Source of the DNA: Methylomonas sp. AM2-LC
GTDB taxonomy: Bacteria; Pseudomonadota; Gammaproteobacteria; Methylococcales; Methylomonadaceae
Assembly: GCF_039904985.1 (NCBI RefSeq)
Contig: NZ_CP157005.1
Span: 4,359,501-4,423,500, forward strand
Reading direction: 5' to 3'
Length of the DNA: 64,000 nucleotides
The notes under the pieces were generated by a model. It searched no databases. It had not been told where the DNA came from and worked only from the letters and a program-made list of their open reading frames with translations. Positions 1 through 11,850 of this stretch are shown piece by piece; position 1 is the stretch's first letter; the number at the start of each line of letters is the position of its first letter. The translations under genes and the position numbers were made by a program.

Positions 1-1806
<1,806 letters not shown>

Positions 1807-2195
1807 CTTAAAGTAGTTGGTCAGATTAAATGAAATTTCATAAAATTGCAAGAATTTCCAGTACAAATCACTTATAAAACAATAGGTTTTATAAGAAAAA
1901 ATCAGCCGAAATCAATTCGACTACTAGCAGTTTCAGTCCATTTTATCTGACAAAAATCTGAAATTTTTACTGTAAACACCTGATAAGATAAGCATTGCAT
2001 AAAACTTTTGTAATTATTCAGCGCAGTCTTTTATGAATAAAAATCAATGAACATTAGGCTTCTGGTGAGAAACAAACCGCATCATTAAGCTAAACACACC
2101 AAAATTTCGCCGAATCGTTACAAACTTTTTTATGATTTTATCGCTAAAATGCATGACAAAATTTTCTTGCTTATTCGTTGTCAACAGGAGTTATT
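1807..2195. other. Divergent intergenic region thiC/recD
   Basis: About 390 AT-rich bases between the riboswitch and recD. It must hold the divergent thiC and recD promoters. I see no gene, tRNA or clear repeat in it. Confidence 0.5.
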
Positions 2196-3824
2196 TTGAC
2201 TACCCCAGATGAAAAACTCTATAGCCGTCTTGATTTTGGTTTTGCCCGTTTTCTGGGAGAACGTAGCCATTTACAAGGTGAAAGTAGAATTCGCTTTGAA
2301 AACTTACTCTTGCAATTATCGGCACAACAATCTTCTGGACATAGCTGCATAGCATTAAGCCCTGAAGACGAGGCAGTTTCTAAGGCATCAGGGCTTTCTT
2401 CAAGCAATGAACTAACACCATTAATTATTGAGCAGCACCGTCTGTATTTGCATCGTTATTGGCAATATGAACAAAAACTGGCCGAAAAATTAAAAGCCCT
2501 AAGCAATAAAATCTTTGCTTTAAACGAGGCCGATAAACTTTTAGATTGCTATTTTCCAGTAATAGATAACGCTATTGACTGGCAAAAACAAGCAGCAAAA
2601 TGTGCGCTCACCCAAGGCTTAACTATTATTACTGGCGGACCCGGCACAGGAAAAACTACGACAGTGGTTAAAATTCTGGCCTTGTTACAAGAAACATCTA
2701 CCTCAGTTTTGCATATGGCTTTAGCCGCACCTACTGGTAAAGCCGCCATGAGGCTACAAGAGTCGATAGCTAAAAACAAGGCTGAGCTGCCCTGCTCACC
2801 GCTAATTAAAGCACGTATTCCTGAAAGCGTAACAACACTGCACCGACTTTTAGGCCCCCGACCATTCTCACCTTACTTCCGGCATTGTGCCGAAAAACCG
2901 TTACCTTATGACCTGCTAGTGGTGGATGAAAGCTCTATGGTTGATCTAGCCTTGATGAGCAAACTAGTGGATGCATTAAAACCCGGTGCACGCTTGATTT
3001 TGCTAGGGGACAAAGACCAATTGGCTTCGGTTGAATCCGGTGCAGTTTTGGCCGATTTAACCCTTAGCTTGCCAAACCAAACAGTGGAATTAATAAAATC
3101 ACATCGTTTTCAAGGTGCTATTAAAATCTTAGCCGATGCTGTTAATAAACAACAAGCAGAACAGGCTTGGCAGTTGTTAACCCAAAACAATAATGAAACT
3201 AGTTTGCTTACAGACGACCCAATTGACTATATCGTTGCAAACTATTCACACTATTTACAGTTAATCAAGAGTTCTGCTGATTTTCTAAGCATTTTTAATG
3301 CGTTTAACCAATTTCAAGTGTTATGTAGTAATCGACATGGCTCTAATGCAGTTACTGACATTAATCAACGCGTTGAACAACAGTTATTCAAACTGAATAA
3401 AATCAACTTAAGCGGACAGTGGTACGCTGGTAGACCCATCATGATTACTGCTAACAACCCAGGTTTGCAACTGTTTAACGGTGATGTAGGTCTGTGTATA
3501 CAAGATCCGGATAGTGAAGGTCAGTTGCGAGTATTTTTTTTTCGCGGCGATGGCAGCATTAAAAAACTACAACCCGCTCGCATAGAGGCGTGCGAAACAG
3601 TGTATGCAATGACAATTCATAAAAGCCAGGGCTCAGAATTTGAGAATATTCTTATTATACTACCTGATCACAGCAACCCTGTTCTTAGCAAGGAGTTATT
3701 GTACACAGCTATTACGCGTGCCAAAACGCAGGTTAAAATGATCAGTAAAGAAAGTGTATTTAAAACAGCGATTACTCACAAAGTACAACGACATAGTGGC
3801 TTAGCTGAAAAATTACTTGAGTAA
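2196..3824 (+). CDS. recD: RecD, exodeoxyribonuclease V alpha subunit
   Basis: 5'-3' helicase subunit of RecBCD, acting on double-strand DNA ends. About 542 residues, slightly shorter than the E. coli protein. Superfamily 1 motifs are clear: Walker A GGPGTGKTTT near residue 147, Walker B DESSMVDLAL near 248, and TIHKSQGSEF plus LYTAITRAK in the C-terminal helicase domain. The N-terminus (DFGFARFLGERS) is RecD1-like rather than RecD2. I choose TTG 2196 because AGGAG ends five bases before it; an upstream in-frame TTG at 2178 lacks such a site. recB and recC are not in the window, so the complex is inferred. A T9 run near 3534-3542 is in frame. Confidence 0.93.
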   Translation: MTTPDEKLYSRLDFGFARFLGERSHLQGESRIRFENLLLQLSAQQSSGHSCIALSPEDEAVSKASGLSSSNELTPLIIEQHRLYLHRYWQYEQKLAEKLKALSNKIFALNEADKLLDCYFPVIDNAIDWQKQAAKCALTQGLTIITGGPGTGKTTTVVKILALLQETSTSVLHMALAAPTGKAAMRLQESIAKNKAELPCSPLIKARIPESVTTLHRLLGPRPFSPYFRHCAEKPLPYDLLVVDESSMVDLALMSKLVDALKPGARLILLGDKDQLASVESGAVLADLTLSLPNQTVELIKSHRFQGAIKILADAVNKQQAEQAWQLLTQNNNETSLLTDDPIDYIVANYSHYLQLIKSSADFLSIFNAFNQFQVLCSNRHGSNAVTDINQRVEQQLFKLNKINLSGQWYAGRPIMITANNPGLQLFNGDVGLCIQDPDSEGQLRVFFFRGDGSIKKLQPARIEACETVYAMTIHKSQGSEFENILIILPDHSNPVLSKELLYTAITRAKTQVKMISKESVFKTAITHKVQRHSGLAEKLLE

Positions 3825-3918
3825 TAAAAAAATAATTTTGTAAAAACCCAGTTTAGATCGTGTTAGCTGCTCAATTTATAGTACTTTTAGGCATTATAAC
3901 TACTAAGGATGTAAATCA

Positions 3919-4326
3919 ATGAAGTCAGTAAAAAAACGCTTTAAAAAAATGCTCGGTGATATTGATACTTCTGCTACTGAGTTGGCAGCCCTATGTATGG
4001 ATTTAACCCTATTAATTGATATACAGGAATTTACGACCAAGGTATTGACTGTTGTAGATAAACTCAAACTGCAATGTTCTAAAGTTTCTAAAGAGGAATT
4101 TAGCGAAACCATTTTAGCTTCTGAAGCATTAGCGGAACTGGAGGAACTTATCGATACAGATGTCATTAGCACTATTGAGGAACGTTTTTTTAGTACTTTG
4201 AACTATGATGCAGATCATCCAGTTGGGCTTTTTTTACAGCAAGTACTAAATAAAATAGAAAACCGTCATAAGCTTATTATTGCTCAAATTCAGCAATTAC
4301 TCACAGTCTGCACAGCCCAAGAATAA
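3919..4326 (+). CDS. Hypothetical protein, 135 aa
   Basis: I do not recognise this protein. It is predicted soluble and largely helical, with alternating hydrophobic heptad-like stretches and many acidic residues (for example ELEELIDTDVIS). An AAGGATG purine-rich stretch precedes the ATG by about ten bases. It lies alone between recD and the convergent ispB, whose stop codon is only three bases away. No signal peptide or membrane segment is visible. Confidence 0.65.
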   Translation: MKSVKKRFKKMLGDIDTSATELAALCMDLTLLIDIQEFTTKVLTVVDKLKLQCSKVSKEEFSETILASEALAELEELIDTDVISTIEERFFSTLNYDADHPVGLFLQQVLNKIENRHKLIIAQIQQLLTVCTAQE

Positions 4327-4329
4327 GCA

Positions 4330-5334
4330 CTAATGATCGCGTTGCACTGAAAAACGCGCTAATAATTCTAAAGCAGTTTTATAATCAGAATCGGGCAAAA
4401 CAGCCAGTGATGCGATGGCTTTAGCTGCAGCACGTTCAGCACACTGCTCGGTATACTCAATGGCATTAGTAGCCTTTACCACGGCATAAACTTCGTTAAA
4501 CGCATCTCTGGATCCTTGCCGAATCGCATCTATAACAGTTTTTGCCTGTTGTTCATTACCGTGTTGAATAGCGTATATTAAAGGTAATGTCGGTTTGCCC
4601 TCGGCAAGATCATCCCCCAGGTTTTTCCCCAACTCTGCGGTGCTGGCCTTATAATCCAACGCATCATCAATCAACTGAAAAGCCACTCCTAATTGTTGTC
4701 CATAAATTGCCAATGCATCTTCGGTTGCCTCATCTGTATTTGCAATTACCGCGGCCAAACGCGTAGCAGTACTAAATAAAATAGCTGTTTTTCTAGCAAT
4801 GACTTCTAAATATTTTTCTTCGGTGGTATCAGGATTATTGCAATTGAGTAGTTGTAACACTTCTCCTTCTGCGATGGCTGTTGTGGTTTTGGAAAGAATC
4901 TCCATTACCCGCATTTTGTTGGTGCGTACCATCATTTCAAAAGCACTGGAGTACAAGTAATCGCCCACCAAAACGCTGGCAGCATTACCCCAAACTGCAT
5001 TGGCAGATTCTTTACCTCGACGTAATACTGACTCATCCACCACATCGTCGTGTAGTAAGGTGGCAGTATGGATAAACTCAATGACAGCAGCCATTACTAG
5101 ATGATGATCATCTACTTTACCCAGTGCTTTTGCGGCCAAAAGCAACAACATGGGGCGCAAGCGCTTGCCACCATTACCGATAATGTAATGGCCAATTTGA
5201 TTAATAAGCAATACATCTGAACTTAATTCTGCCAAAATTAGTTGATCAACAGCTAAGGTCTCCTGGGCAGTCAAATTTCTGATTGAGTCAAAATCGATGA
5301 TTACTTTAGCTGTTGTTGATTCATTTGCTATCAT
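4330..5334 (-). CDS. ispB: Octaprenyl diphosphate synthase IspB-like
   Basis: Long-chain trans-polyprenyl diphosphate synthase making the ubiquinone side chain from IPP and FPP. 334 residues, normal for the family. The two aspartate-rich motifs are intact: DDVVD at 96-100 (FARM) and DDALD at 223-227 (SARM), with GGKRLRP near 55-61 as the usual substrate-binding basic patch. Chain length cannot be read reliably from the sequence, so nona- or heptaprenyl specificity remains possible. It is transcribed away from rpmH and converges on the small orphan gene. Confidence 0.92.
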   Translation of the reverse strand: MIANESTTAKVIIDFDSIRNLTAQETLAVDQLILAELSSDVLLINQIGHYIIGNGGKRLRPMLLLLAAKALGKVDDHHLVMAAVIEFIHTATLLHDDVVDESVLRRGKESANAVWGNAASVLVGDYLYSSAFEMMVRTNKMRVMEILSKTTTAIAEGEVLQLLNCNNPDTTEEKYLEVIARKTAILFSTATRLAAVIANTDEATEDALAIYGQQLGVAFQLIDDALDYKASTAELGKNLGDDLAEGKPTLPLIYAIQHGNEQQAKTVIDAIRQGSRDAFNEVYAVVKATNAIEYTEQCAERAAAKAIASLAVLPDSDYKTALELLARFSVQRDH

Positions 5335-5515
5335 GGTATATGGAGGTCTGGCAACATTCAGCCTGAAATTATTTAGCCGCCCATGCTATGAATAATAAGG
5401 TACAGTGTCAATAGGGATTATCTATCAATCTGTTGATATTTTGTCTAAATTCAGATTTTTCAACAGTTAAGAGTCATAAAAAAACTTTACCTATTAGCAA
5501 GAAACTCATACTAAA

Positions 5516-5545
5516 TTGACAGACAAGCCCCGCTTCACGTATTAT
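5516..5545 (+). promoter_or_regulatory. Probable sigma-70 promoter of the rpmH operon
   Basis: TTGACA at 5516-5521 and TATTAT at 5540-5545 are separated by 18 bases, and lie about 40 bases upstream of the rpmH start codon. This is the best consensus pair in the ispB-rpmH gap and would drive rpmH-rnpA-yidD-yidC-mnmE. Confidence 0.6.
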
Positions 5546-5586
5546 TCACAACCTTTTTTATCCGTTCCTTATACAGGCAAAATCTC

Positions 5587-5721
5587 ATGAAAAGAACATA
5601 CCAACCCAGCAAAATTAAACGCGCCAGAACTCACGGCTTTCGTGCAAGAATGGCAACTGTCGGTGGCCGCAAAGTAATTAACGCGCGTAGAGCCAAAGGT
5701 CGCGCTTCGTTGACGGTTTAA
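5587..5721 (+). CDS. rpmH: 50S ribosomal protein L34
   Basis: A 44-residue basic ribosomal protein of the large subunit. It begins [18 protein letters not shown] and contains the L34 core [20 protein letters not shown]. First gene of the rpmH-rnpA-yidD-yidC-mnmE cluster. The rnpA start follows immediately after its stop codon. Confidence 0.98.
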   Translation: MKRTYQPSKIKRARTHGFRARMATVGGRKVINARRAKGRASLTV

Positions 5722-6087
5722 TTGTCGGCGGAAGATTTTGGCTTTCCTGATCAGTATCGGCTAGGGACGCCTGCTGATTTTAAACATGTATTTAACAATC
5801 CTGTAAAATCGATTGATAAATATTTTACAGTGTTAGCAGCGCCCAATCACTTGCCGCATCCTCGGCTTGGTTTAGCGATTGCCAAAAAAACAATAAAAAA
5901 AGCAGTCGCACGGAATCGCTTAAAAAGAACTGCCAGAGAAAGCTTTAGACTGCACAGGCAGCATATCGTCAACATTGATATTGTTGTATTGGCAAGAGGA
6001 GATGCTGGAAATGCACCCTTATTGATATTGAGAAAGTCATTGGAAAAGCATTGGCTTAAACTGGTAGAACGATGCGACTCCTGCTGA
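5722..6087 (+). CDS. rnpA: Ribonuclease P protein component
   Basis: Protein subunit of RNase P, binding the catalytic RNA and pre-tRNA leader. 121 residues, normal length. The RNR signature is visible as [16 protein letters not shown], and an FKHVF motif occurs near the N-terminus. The start is TTG 5722, directly after the rpmH stop with no spacer, so translation is probably coupled to rpmH. Its 3' end overlaps yidD by 16 bases. Confidence 0.96.
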   Translation: MSAEDFGFPDQYRLGTPADFKHVFNNPVKSIDKYFTVLAAPNHLPHPRLGLAIAKKTIKKAVARNRLKRTARESFRLHRQHIVNIDIVVLARGDAGNAPLLILRKSLEKHWLKLVERCDSC

Positions 6088-6296
6088 TAGCCCTAATTAA
6101 GGCTTATAAATACTTAATCAGTCCCTTACTAGGACCGAGATGCCGTTTTTACCCAAGCTGTTCTAGTTATAGCCTGGAAGCAATCCAAGTGCATGGTGCT
6201 TTGAAAGGCTCCTACCTCTCGTTTCGTCGACTATTAAAATGCCACCCTTTTCACGAGGGAGGCATTGACCTTGTTCCAAAAAAATTGAGTGAATAA
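6072..6296 (+). CDS. yidD: Membrane protein insertion efficiency factor YidD
   Basis: Small membrane-associated helper of YidC-dependent insertion. 74 residues with the diagnostic [15 protein letters not shown] motif followed by [12 protein letters not shown]. It overlaps rnpA and ends two bases before yidC, the classic arrangement of this cluster. Confidence 0.96.
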   Translation: MRLLLIALIKAYKYLISPLLGPRCRFYPSCSSYSLEAIQVHGALKGSYLSFRRLLKCHPFHEGGIDLVPKKLSE

Positions 6297-6298
6297 CA

Positions 6299-8005
6299 AT
6301 GGATAACATTAGATTTGTACTTGTCATGGCGATGTTGATGATTTCCTATATGCTCTGGGAATCTTGGCAAATTGATTATGGCCCCAAACCTCAGGCAATT
6401 ATCTCTGATAAACCTGTTGTCACTGATAAAGATACAGCAGGAGTCAACACTGAAGCATCGCAAATTGGTAATTTGCCTACAGGTAGCAGCAATGCAACGC
6501 TTTCCGCAACAACCGAGCATCAAATCATAACGGTTAAAACCGATGTCGTTTCAGTAGAGATTGATACCGAAGGCGGCACTTTACGTAACCTTGACCTGTT
6601 GCAATACCCACATGAGAAAGAAAATACTATCGTCAACAAAGCCTATGAACTTATTGGGATACAAGCCCCTGAAAAAAACCTGAGTCCAATCCGTTTGTTC
6701 GATAGCAATCCTGAGCATCTGTTTCTGGCACAAAACGGTCTGGTTTCCAGCGACAACTCAAGCCTGGCCCCCGATCATCACGCCACTTTTACTGGTGAAA
6801 AATCGGCTTACACCCTTCAAGAAGGTCAAGAGCAAATCAACATACCGCTGACATGGACTAACGAACAAGGCTTACGCGTAACTAAAATTTACACTTTCAA
6901 GCGCGGCAGTTATACCATTGATTTAGAACAAAAAGTTATCAACCAATCAGCAAAACCCTGGACAGGTCGCCAGTATGAACAATTGGTGCGAATAGAACAT
7001 AGCGACAAAAATAATAATAACTTTATCAGAACTTTTTCCGGCGGCGTTGTATACACCGACAAAGATAAATTTAAAAAAATTAAATATGAAGACATGGAGG
7101 ATAACCTGAGTTTAACTGCCACTGGCGGTTGGAGCGGAATGATTCAGCATTATTTTGCCAGCGCCTGGATTCCACCGGTTACTCAGGAAAATCATTTTTA
7201 TACTAAAGCGCTTAACGATTCTCGCTTTGCTATTGGCTCTTATTCAGCTGACATGACTATCCAACCCGATAGCGAAGGCGTATTTAAAGCCGAACTTTTC
7301 TCCGGCCCCAAAATTCAACCCATGCTGGAAGCAACAGCCAAGGGTTTGGAACTGACCGTTGATTACAGCTGGCTAACTGTTATTGCCAAACCCATATACT
7401 GGCTTTTAAATCAGATACATAGCTACGTTAACAACTGGGGAATAGCGATTTTAGGTATCACTTTCACTATAAAACTGTTGTTCTTCAAACTATCGAAAGC
7501 CAGCTATCAATCCATGGCTAAAATGCGCAAAATACAGCCCCGCCTTAAAGAGCTGCAAGAGCGCTATGCTGATGACAGACAGAAATTTAATACTGAAATG
7601 ATGTCTATGTACAAACGCGAAAAGGTTAATCCTTTGGGCGGATGTTTACCTATCATGGTGCAAATTCCGGTATTTATCTCCCTGTACTGGGTGTTGATTG
7701 AAACTGTCGAATTAAGACAGGCCGATTTTGCTTTGTGGATACAAGATTTGTCGGCACAAGATCCTTTTTACTTGCTGCCAATAGTCTATGGTATCACCAT
7801 GAAAATTCAGCAAAGTCTTAACCCTGCACCTATTGATCCGCTACAGGCTAAAGTCATGAAAATGTTCCCTATCATTTTTACCGTCTTCTTCCTGTTCTTT
7901 CCCTCTGGATTGGTTTTATACTGGATTTGCAATAACAGCTTATCAATTATCCAACAGTGGTATATCACTAAACACATCCTAGCAGGGGATGAGCCGACTC
8001 ATTAA
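6299..8005 (+). CDS. yidC: Membrane protein insertase YidC
   Basis: Inserts and folds inner-membrane proteins, alone or with SecYEG. 568 residues, typical of Gram-negative YidC. An N-terminal membrane segment lies at about residues 4-23, then a large periplasmic P1 domain to about 350, then the conserved C-terminal hydrophobic core with NPLGGCLPIMVQIPVFISLY and FFLFFPSGLVLYWICNN. The cytosolic loop KASYQSMAKMRKIQPRLKEL is well kept. Only six bases separate it from mnmE. Confidence 0.97.
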   Translation: MDNIRFVLVMAMLMISYMLWESWQIDYGPKPQAIISDKPVVTDKDTAGVNTEASQIGNLPTGSSNATLSATTEHQIITVKTDVVSVEIDTEGGTLRNLDLLQYPHEKENTIVNKAYELIGIQAPEKNLSPIRLFDSNPEHLFLAQNGLVSSDNSSLAPDHHATFTGEKSAYTLQEGQEQINIPLTWTNEQGLRVTKIYTFKRGSYTIDLEQKVINQSAKPWTGRQYEQLVRIEHSDKNNNNFIRTFSGGVVYTDKDKFKKIKYEDMEDNLSLTATGGWSGMIQHYFASAWIPPVTQENHFYTKALNDSRFAIGSYSADMTIQPDSEGVFKAELFSGPKIQPMLEATAKGLELTVDYSWLTVIAKPIYWLLNQIHSYVNNWGIAILGITFTIKLLFFKLSKASYQSMAKMRKIQPRLKELQERYADDRQKFNTEMMSMYKREKVNPLGGCLPIMVQIPVFISLYWVLIETVELRQADFALWIQDLSAQDPFYLLPIVYGITMKIQQSLNPAPIDPLQAKVMKMFPIIFTVFFLFFPSGLVLYWICNNSLSIIQQWYITKHILAGDEPTH

Positions 8006-8011
8006 GTCTGT

Positions 8012-9349
8012 ATGTTTGCTGGCGACACCATTGCAGCCATAGCTACACCGCCGGGTAACGGCGGTGTAGGCATTATTAGAATTTCCGGTCCTGCCGTTGC
8101 TGACATTGCCCATCACCTCACACGTAAAAAACTCATCCCCCGTTACGCGACATTCTGCAAGTTTCTAAATACAGACGGTAGCAGCATTGACTCCGGCCTA
8201 TTAATTTATTTCCCTGCACCTGCTTCGTTTACCGGCGAAGATGTACTGGAACTGCAAGGACATGGCGGTCGAGTGGTATTGGACATGTTGCTGCACCGTG
8301 TTATTGCAATCGGCGCCCGTCAAGCAAATCCAGGCGAATTTAGTCAACGAGCCTATCTAAACCATAAACTGGATCTGGCTCAAGCCGAAGCTATAGCCGA
8401 TCTAATTACTAGTAGCACCGAACAAGCAGTACGCTCTGCACAACAATCTTTGCAAGGCGTATTTTCCAAACTGATCAATGAACTGATAGACGAACTGATT
8501 GAATTACGCGTTTACATTGAAGCGGCAATAGACTTTGTTGACGAAGAAATTGATTTTCTGCACGACGGTGTGGTGGCTGGAAAAATCACACAACTACACA
8601 ATAAAGTCCTGAACATTCAAAGTACCGCCCAACAAGGGCGTCTGTTACATGATGGTATGACAGTGGTACTGGCAGGCAAACCTAATGCAGGCAAATCCAG
8701 CTTGCTTAATGCCTTGGCTGGACACGAAGCAGCTATCGTTACAGAAATTGCAGGCACCACCCGCGATGTATTACGGGAACACATTCAGCTAGATGGCATG
8801 CCCTTACACATTATCGACACAGCAGGCTTGCGTGACAGCGATAACCTGGTGGAACGAGAAGGCATGCGCCGCGCCCGTCAGGAAATTGAAAATGCCGATA
8901 AAGTACTACTGCTAATTGATAGTACTGATCCAGAAATCGACAGCACTTTTGATACGCTACCAAACAACATCAACATTACCCGAATTTTCAACAAAATAGA
9001 CAAATCCGGCAAAATAGCTCAGCGCATAGAAACGGAGCAAGGTACAGATATTTATTTATCGGTTAAAACCGGTGCAGGCATGGAACTCCTAAAACTGCAC
9101 CTTAAACAAAGTGTAGGTTTTAGCGAAACCGCTGATAGCGTTTTTGTTGCCCGCCGCAGACATCTACAGGCCTTACAACGTGCCAGCCTGGCACTGCAAA
9201 ACGCCGCTCAACAACTAGAAAATTATGCACCGGAACTGGTAGCAGAAGATCTACGCGAAGCACAAACAAGTCTAGCAGAAATAACGGGTGAATTTACTGC
9301 TGATGACTTGTTAGGTGAGATTTTTAGTAGTTTTTGTATTGGAAAGTAA
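8012..9349 (+). CDS. mnmE: tRNA uridine-5-carboxymethylaminomethyl GTPase MnmE
   Basis: With MnmG it modifies the wobble uridine (cmnm5U) of several tRNAs. 445 residues. The N-terminal tetrahydrofolate-binding domain begins [20 protein letters not shown]. The G domain has Walker A GKPNAGKS at 222-229, DTAGLRD and NKID. The C-terminal FCIGK motif (catalytic Cys at 443) closes the protein. The last codons lie inside an 18-bp direct repeat that recurs at 21057-21074, so the extreme 3' end has been replaced by an integrated element without changing the protein. Confidence 0.97.
   Translation: MFAGDTIAAIATPPGNGGVGIIRISGPAVADIAHHLTRKKLIPRYATFCKFLNTDGSSIDSGLLIYFPAPASFTGEDVLELQGHGGRVVLDMLLHRVIAIGARQANPGEFSQRAYLNHKLDLAQAEAIADLITSSTEQAVRSAQQSLQGVFSKLINELIDELIELRVYIEAAIDFVDEEIDFLHDGVVAGKITQLHNKVLNIQSTAQQGRLLHDGMTVVLAGKPNAGKSSLLNALAGHEAAIVTEIAGTTRDVLREHIQLDGMPLHIIDTAGLRDSDNLVEREGMRRARQEIENADKVLLLIDSTDPEIDSTFDTLPNNINITRIFNKIDKSGKIAQRIETEQGTDIYLSVKTGAGMELLKLHLKQSVGFSETADSVFVARRRHLQALQRASLALQNAAQQLENYAPELVAEDLREAQTSLAEITGEFTADDLLGEIFSSFCIGK
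9328..9345 (+). repeat. attL core (18-bp direct repeat) in mnmE 3' end
   Basis: TAGTTTTTGTATTGGAAA occurs here and again at 21057-21074 in the same orientation. It covers the codons for FCIGK at the mnmE end. Both copies are followed by bases that restore lysine plus TAA. The mnmE (trmE/thdF) 3' end is the known attachment site of SGI1-type islands, with an 18-bp core of closely similar sequence. Confidence 0.88.
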
Positions 9350-9457
9350 GCAAGTAAAACAAGCGCAAACAACATACAAACAAAAGCAAATATAACAAAG
9401 ACTTATAAAATTTTAAACGCTGTATATTGTCTAATTATTTCCTTTACTTTCCCATTT

Positions 9458-9507
9458 TTTACACCTATATTACACCTTTGGATTTTTTAGGTGTAAAAAG
9501 GGTGTAA
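9458..9507. promoter_or_regulatory. Left arm-type sites / int operator: four phased TTACACC motifs
   Basis: TTACACC occurs at 9459-9465 and 9470-9476, and its complement GGTGTAA at 9490-9496 and 9501-9507. Each pair is spaced 11 bases start to start, about one helical turn, and the two pairs face each other just before the integrase start codon. A matching pair lies beside attR. This fits integrase or excisionase arm sites, which could also regulate int. Confidence 0.6.
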
Positions 9508-9511
9508 GTAA

Positions 9512-10648
9512 ATGAAGATTACAATAGAAAAACGCACCAACAAAGATGGAGACAAGCAAAGCCTTAGGCTTGTCTATTGGCACGGCAGCTATACAGATTC
9601 AAACGGTAAAACCAAGCACACCCGAACCATAGAGCAGCTCGACCAATATCTATTTACTTCACCAAAGAGCAGACCGGAAAAACAGCACAATAAAGAAACC
9701 ACACAACTTATTGAAAATATCAAAGCCAAACGAATGACCGAAGCTGCCAGTGGTCAGCATGGTTTTACGGATACTACCAAGCTAAACGCTAGTTTCTATA
9801 GTTTCTTTTCACAGATCATGGAAACCAAAAAAACCAATAGCAATAGCAGTAACTATAGCGTGTGGAATGGCTGCCTTATTCAACTTAAAAAGCATGCACC
9901 AGATGCAAATTTAACTTTTGAGCAAATCACACCTGAATGGCTCGAAGGTGTACGAAAGTTTTTTGAAACCCAAGCAAAAACTAAAAGCGGTAACAATATC
10001 AGCAACGGCACCGCTCTTTCATATTTCAACAAGGTAAGAGCCGTTATTAATGCTGCTTACGCTAAAGGGATTATTATTCGTAATCCATTGCCGCAAGTTA
10101 AAGGAATTAAGGCTGAACAAACAAAACGAGTTTATTTAACAATTGAAGACGTGCGAAGCCTGGTTAAAACTGAATGCAGATATGATGTATTAAAACGTGC
10201 TTTTCTTTTCTCATGTTTAACAGGCTTAAGATGGAGTGATATAAATAAACTTGATTGGCCGGAAATAAGCCAACTTGATGGCGTTTATAGAATTACATTT
10301 AATCATAAAAAAACTGGCACATTACAATATTTAGACATAACACAACAGGCTTTTAGTCTATTGGGTGAACCAGCTAAGCAAGGCCGTGTTTTTGAGGGTT
10401 TGAAATATTCATCTTATGTCAATGTGGAATTATTACGCTGGTCAATGTCGGCAGGCATTAGCAAGCACGTTACCTTTCACACTGGCCGCCATACTTTTGC
10501 TGTAACACTGTTATGTAATGGAACGGATATTTATACACTTTCCAAGTTGCTTGGGCATAGCGAAGTTAAAACAACGCAGATTTACGCTGATATTATCGAC
10601 AGTGTAAAAAAAGAGGCTATGCACCGTATACCTGATATAGGTCTTTAA
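9512..10648 (+). CDS. int: Tyrosine recombinase (integrase)
   Basis: Site-specific recombinase that probably inserts and excises the element at mnmE. 378 residues: an N-terminal arm-binding region (about 1-75), a SAM-like core-binding domain (about 90-195), and a catalytic domain. The catalytic residues are all present: R240 in TGLRWSD, a lysine at K266/267, H323 and R326 in HTGRH, H349 in LLGHS, and Y358 in TQIYAD. The protein style resembles integrases common in Bacteroidetes conjugative elements, an impression only. It lies 166 bases inside attL with phased repeats in front of it. The next gene begins four bases after its stop, so they are probably co-transcribed. Confidence 0.93.
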   Translation: MKITIEKRTNKDGDKQSLRLVYWHGSYTDSNGKTKHTRTIEQLDQYLFTSPKSRPEKQHNKETTQLIENIKAKRMTEAASGQHGFTDTTKLNASFYSFFSQIMETKKTNSNSSNYSVWNGCLIQLKKHAPDANLTFEQITPEWLEGVRKFFETQAKTKSGNNISNGTALSYFNKVRAVINAAYAKGIIIRNPLPQVKGIKAEQTKRVYLTIEDVRSLVKTECRYDVLKRAFLFSCLTGLRWSDINKLDWPEISQLDGVYRITFNHKKTGTLQYLDITQQAFSLLGEPAKQGRVFEGLKYSSYVNVELLRWSMSAGISKHVTFHTGRHTFAVTLLCNGTDIYTLSKLLGHSEVKTTQIYADIIDSVKKEAMHRIPDIGL

Positions 10649-10652
10649 CAAT

Positions 10653-11810
10653 ATGGATATAAAATCCCAATATAAGTTTCCTATATGGGCACCAACAGCC
10701 CTTGTGGATGAATTCAGGTCATTAAAATTACTAGCAAGCGATTGCGAAAGCGGAGCGTATCGGTTTGATAATATTGATATTGATATTGATGATTTTTTAT
10801 CCTATATAAATACTGCCAATGATATGGCCGACATTCTTTTTAATTTGCTAACAAATCCAGACATGGAAGCCGCGTGGCGAGCTTTAGATAGACACCCCCA
10901 GAAACCCCGTGATATTTGTCCAAGCTCAGGTAGTAGCTATTATAATGAATTGAAATGGTTTGCTAATCACGGGGGATATACAGATAATTCAAGCAAAGGT
11001 GCTTTAGCCATTTGGCGATGTACTGAATTAGCCATTAGAGAGTTTTCTACTAAAATTTTAATAGCAAAAACTCCCGCAGAACGAAGAAGAAAACTTACGT
11101 CAATTATTGATAATGCAGAAGTTTTATTAGCTAATATTGAGGAAGATGATTTTGCAAAAAATATTAATGCCACACTAGTAGAAAAATACTTATCTCAAAA
11201 ATTCATTGAAAATCAAACCACTAATGAAATAAAACTTAGTCCATTGGAAATTTTATTTAATCATGCAGGTTCGCCAAGTCTTAAAAATGATATTTCTGAG
11301 GCTAGAAATGCAATGCGAGAAATTATTAATCATGAAGTAGATTCTAAGCTAAAGGAAAATAAAGATTATCAGAAATTTTTAGCAAATACTTCTGATGAAA
11401 ATTTTAATAGTATTGAAACACCACAAGAAATAAATGATTTTGAAGCTGAGCTTACAGAATTTGAAGATAATTTTTATAATCGTCCTTGGAATGAAAATCC
11501 TTTGATCTATAGACTTGTATATTGGGTATCGGTTGCCAAAAATATAAACACTTCCGAGCTTTTACGTTTTTTAATTGATTGTGTTCAACACGAGGCGAAT
11601 ACAGAGTTAGAAATTAAGCAACCAAACCGAGGCGAAACCTTGAAAAAGGCATTCTTAATACGCCGCCTTAGCGATCACATGATGTGGCTTTATGGTCAAC
11701 CGCTAGATGATGTTGTTGCCCGCATTGTCTCTGTTATTATCGGCATCCCTCTATCAAGAGATGATGTTAAACCATACCGCTTAGGGAATAAAAACAGCCG
11801 TATTAACTAA
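10653..11810 (+). CDS. Unknown element protein, 385 aa
   Basis: I do not recognise this protein. It is 385 residues, soluble, acidic and AT-rich in codon use. It has an N-terminal run of DNIDIDIDDF type and a hydrophobic helical C-terminal part containing DDVVARIVSVIIGIPLSRDD. It starts four bases downstream of the integrase stop, which ties it to int expression. It may be a regulator, an integration partner or cargo; the sequence does not decide. Confidence 0.72.
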   Translation: MDIKSQYKFPIWAPTALVDEFRSLKLLASDCESGAYRFDNIDIDIDDFLSYINTANDMADILFNLLTNPDMEAAWRALDRHPQKPRDICPSSGSSYYNELKWFANHGGYTDNSSKGALAIWRCTELAIREFSTKILIAKTPAERRRKLTSIIDNAEVLLANIEEDDFAKNINATLVEKYLSQKFIENQTTNEIKLSPLEILFNHAGSPSLKNDISEARNAMREIINHEVDSKLKENKDYQKFLANTSDENFNSIETPQEINDFEAELTEFEDNFYNRPWNENPLIYRLVYWVSVAKNINTSELLRFLIDCVQHEANTELEIKQPNRGETLKKAFLIRRLSDHMMWLYGQPLDDVVARIVSVIIGIPLSRDDVKPYRLGNKNSRIN

Positions 11811-11850
11811 GTTTCATCCCGTTACACCGCTATTTTTCCGCTTAATAATC

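Noticed and set aside
3534..3542. T9 run in recD and A9 run in epsL as phase-variation sites
   Set aside because: Runs of nine A or T are expected by chance in DNA of this AT content, and both are in frame.
9328..9345. tRNA gene as attachment site
   Set aside because: The repeat lies in the mnmE coding end and no tRNA cloverleaf is visible there.
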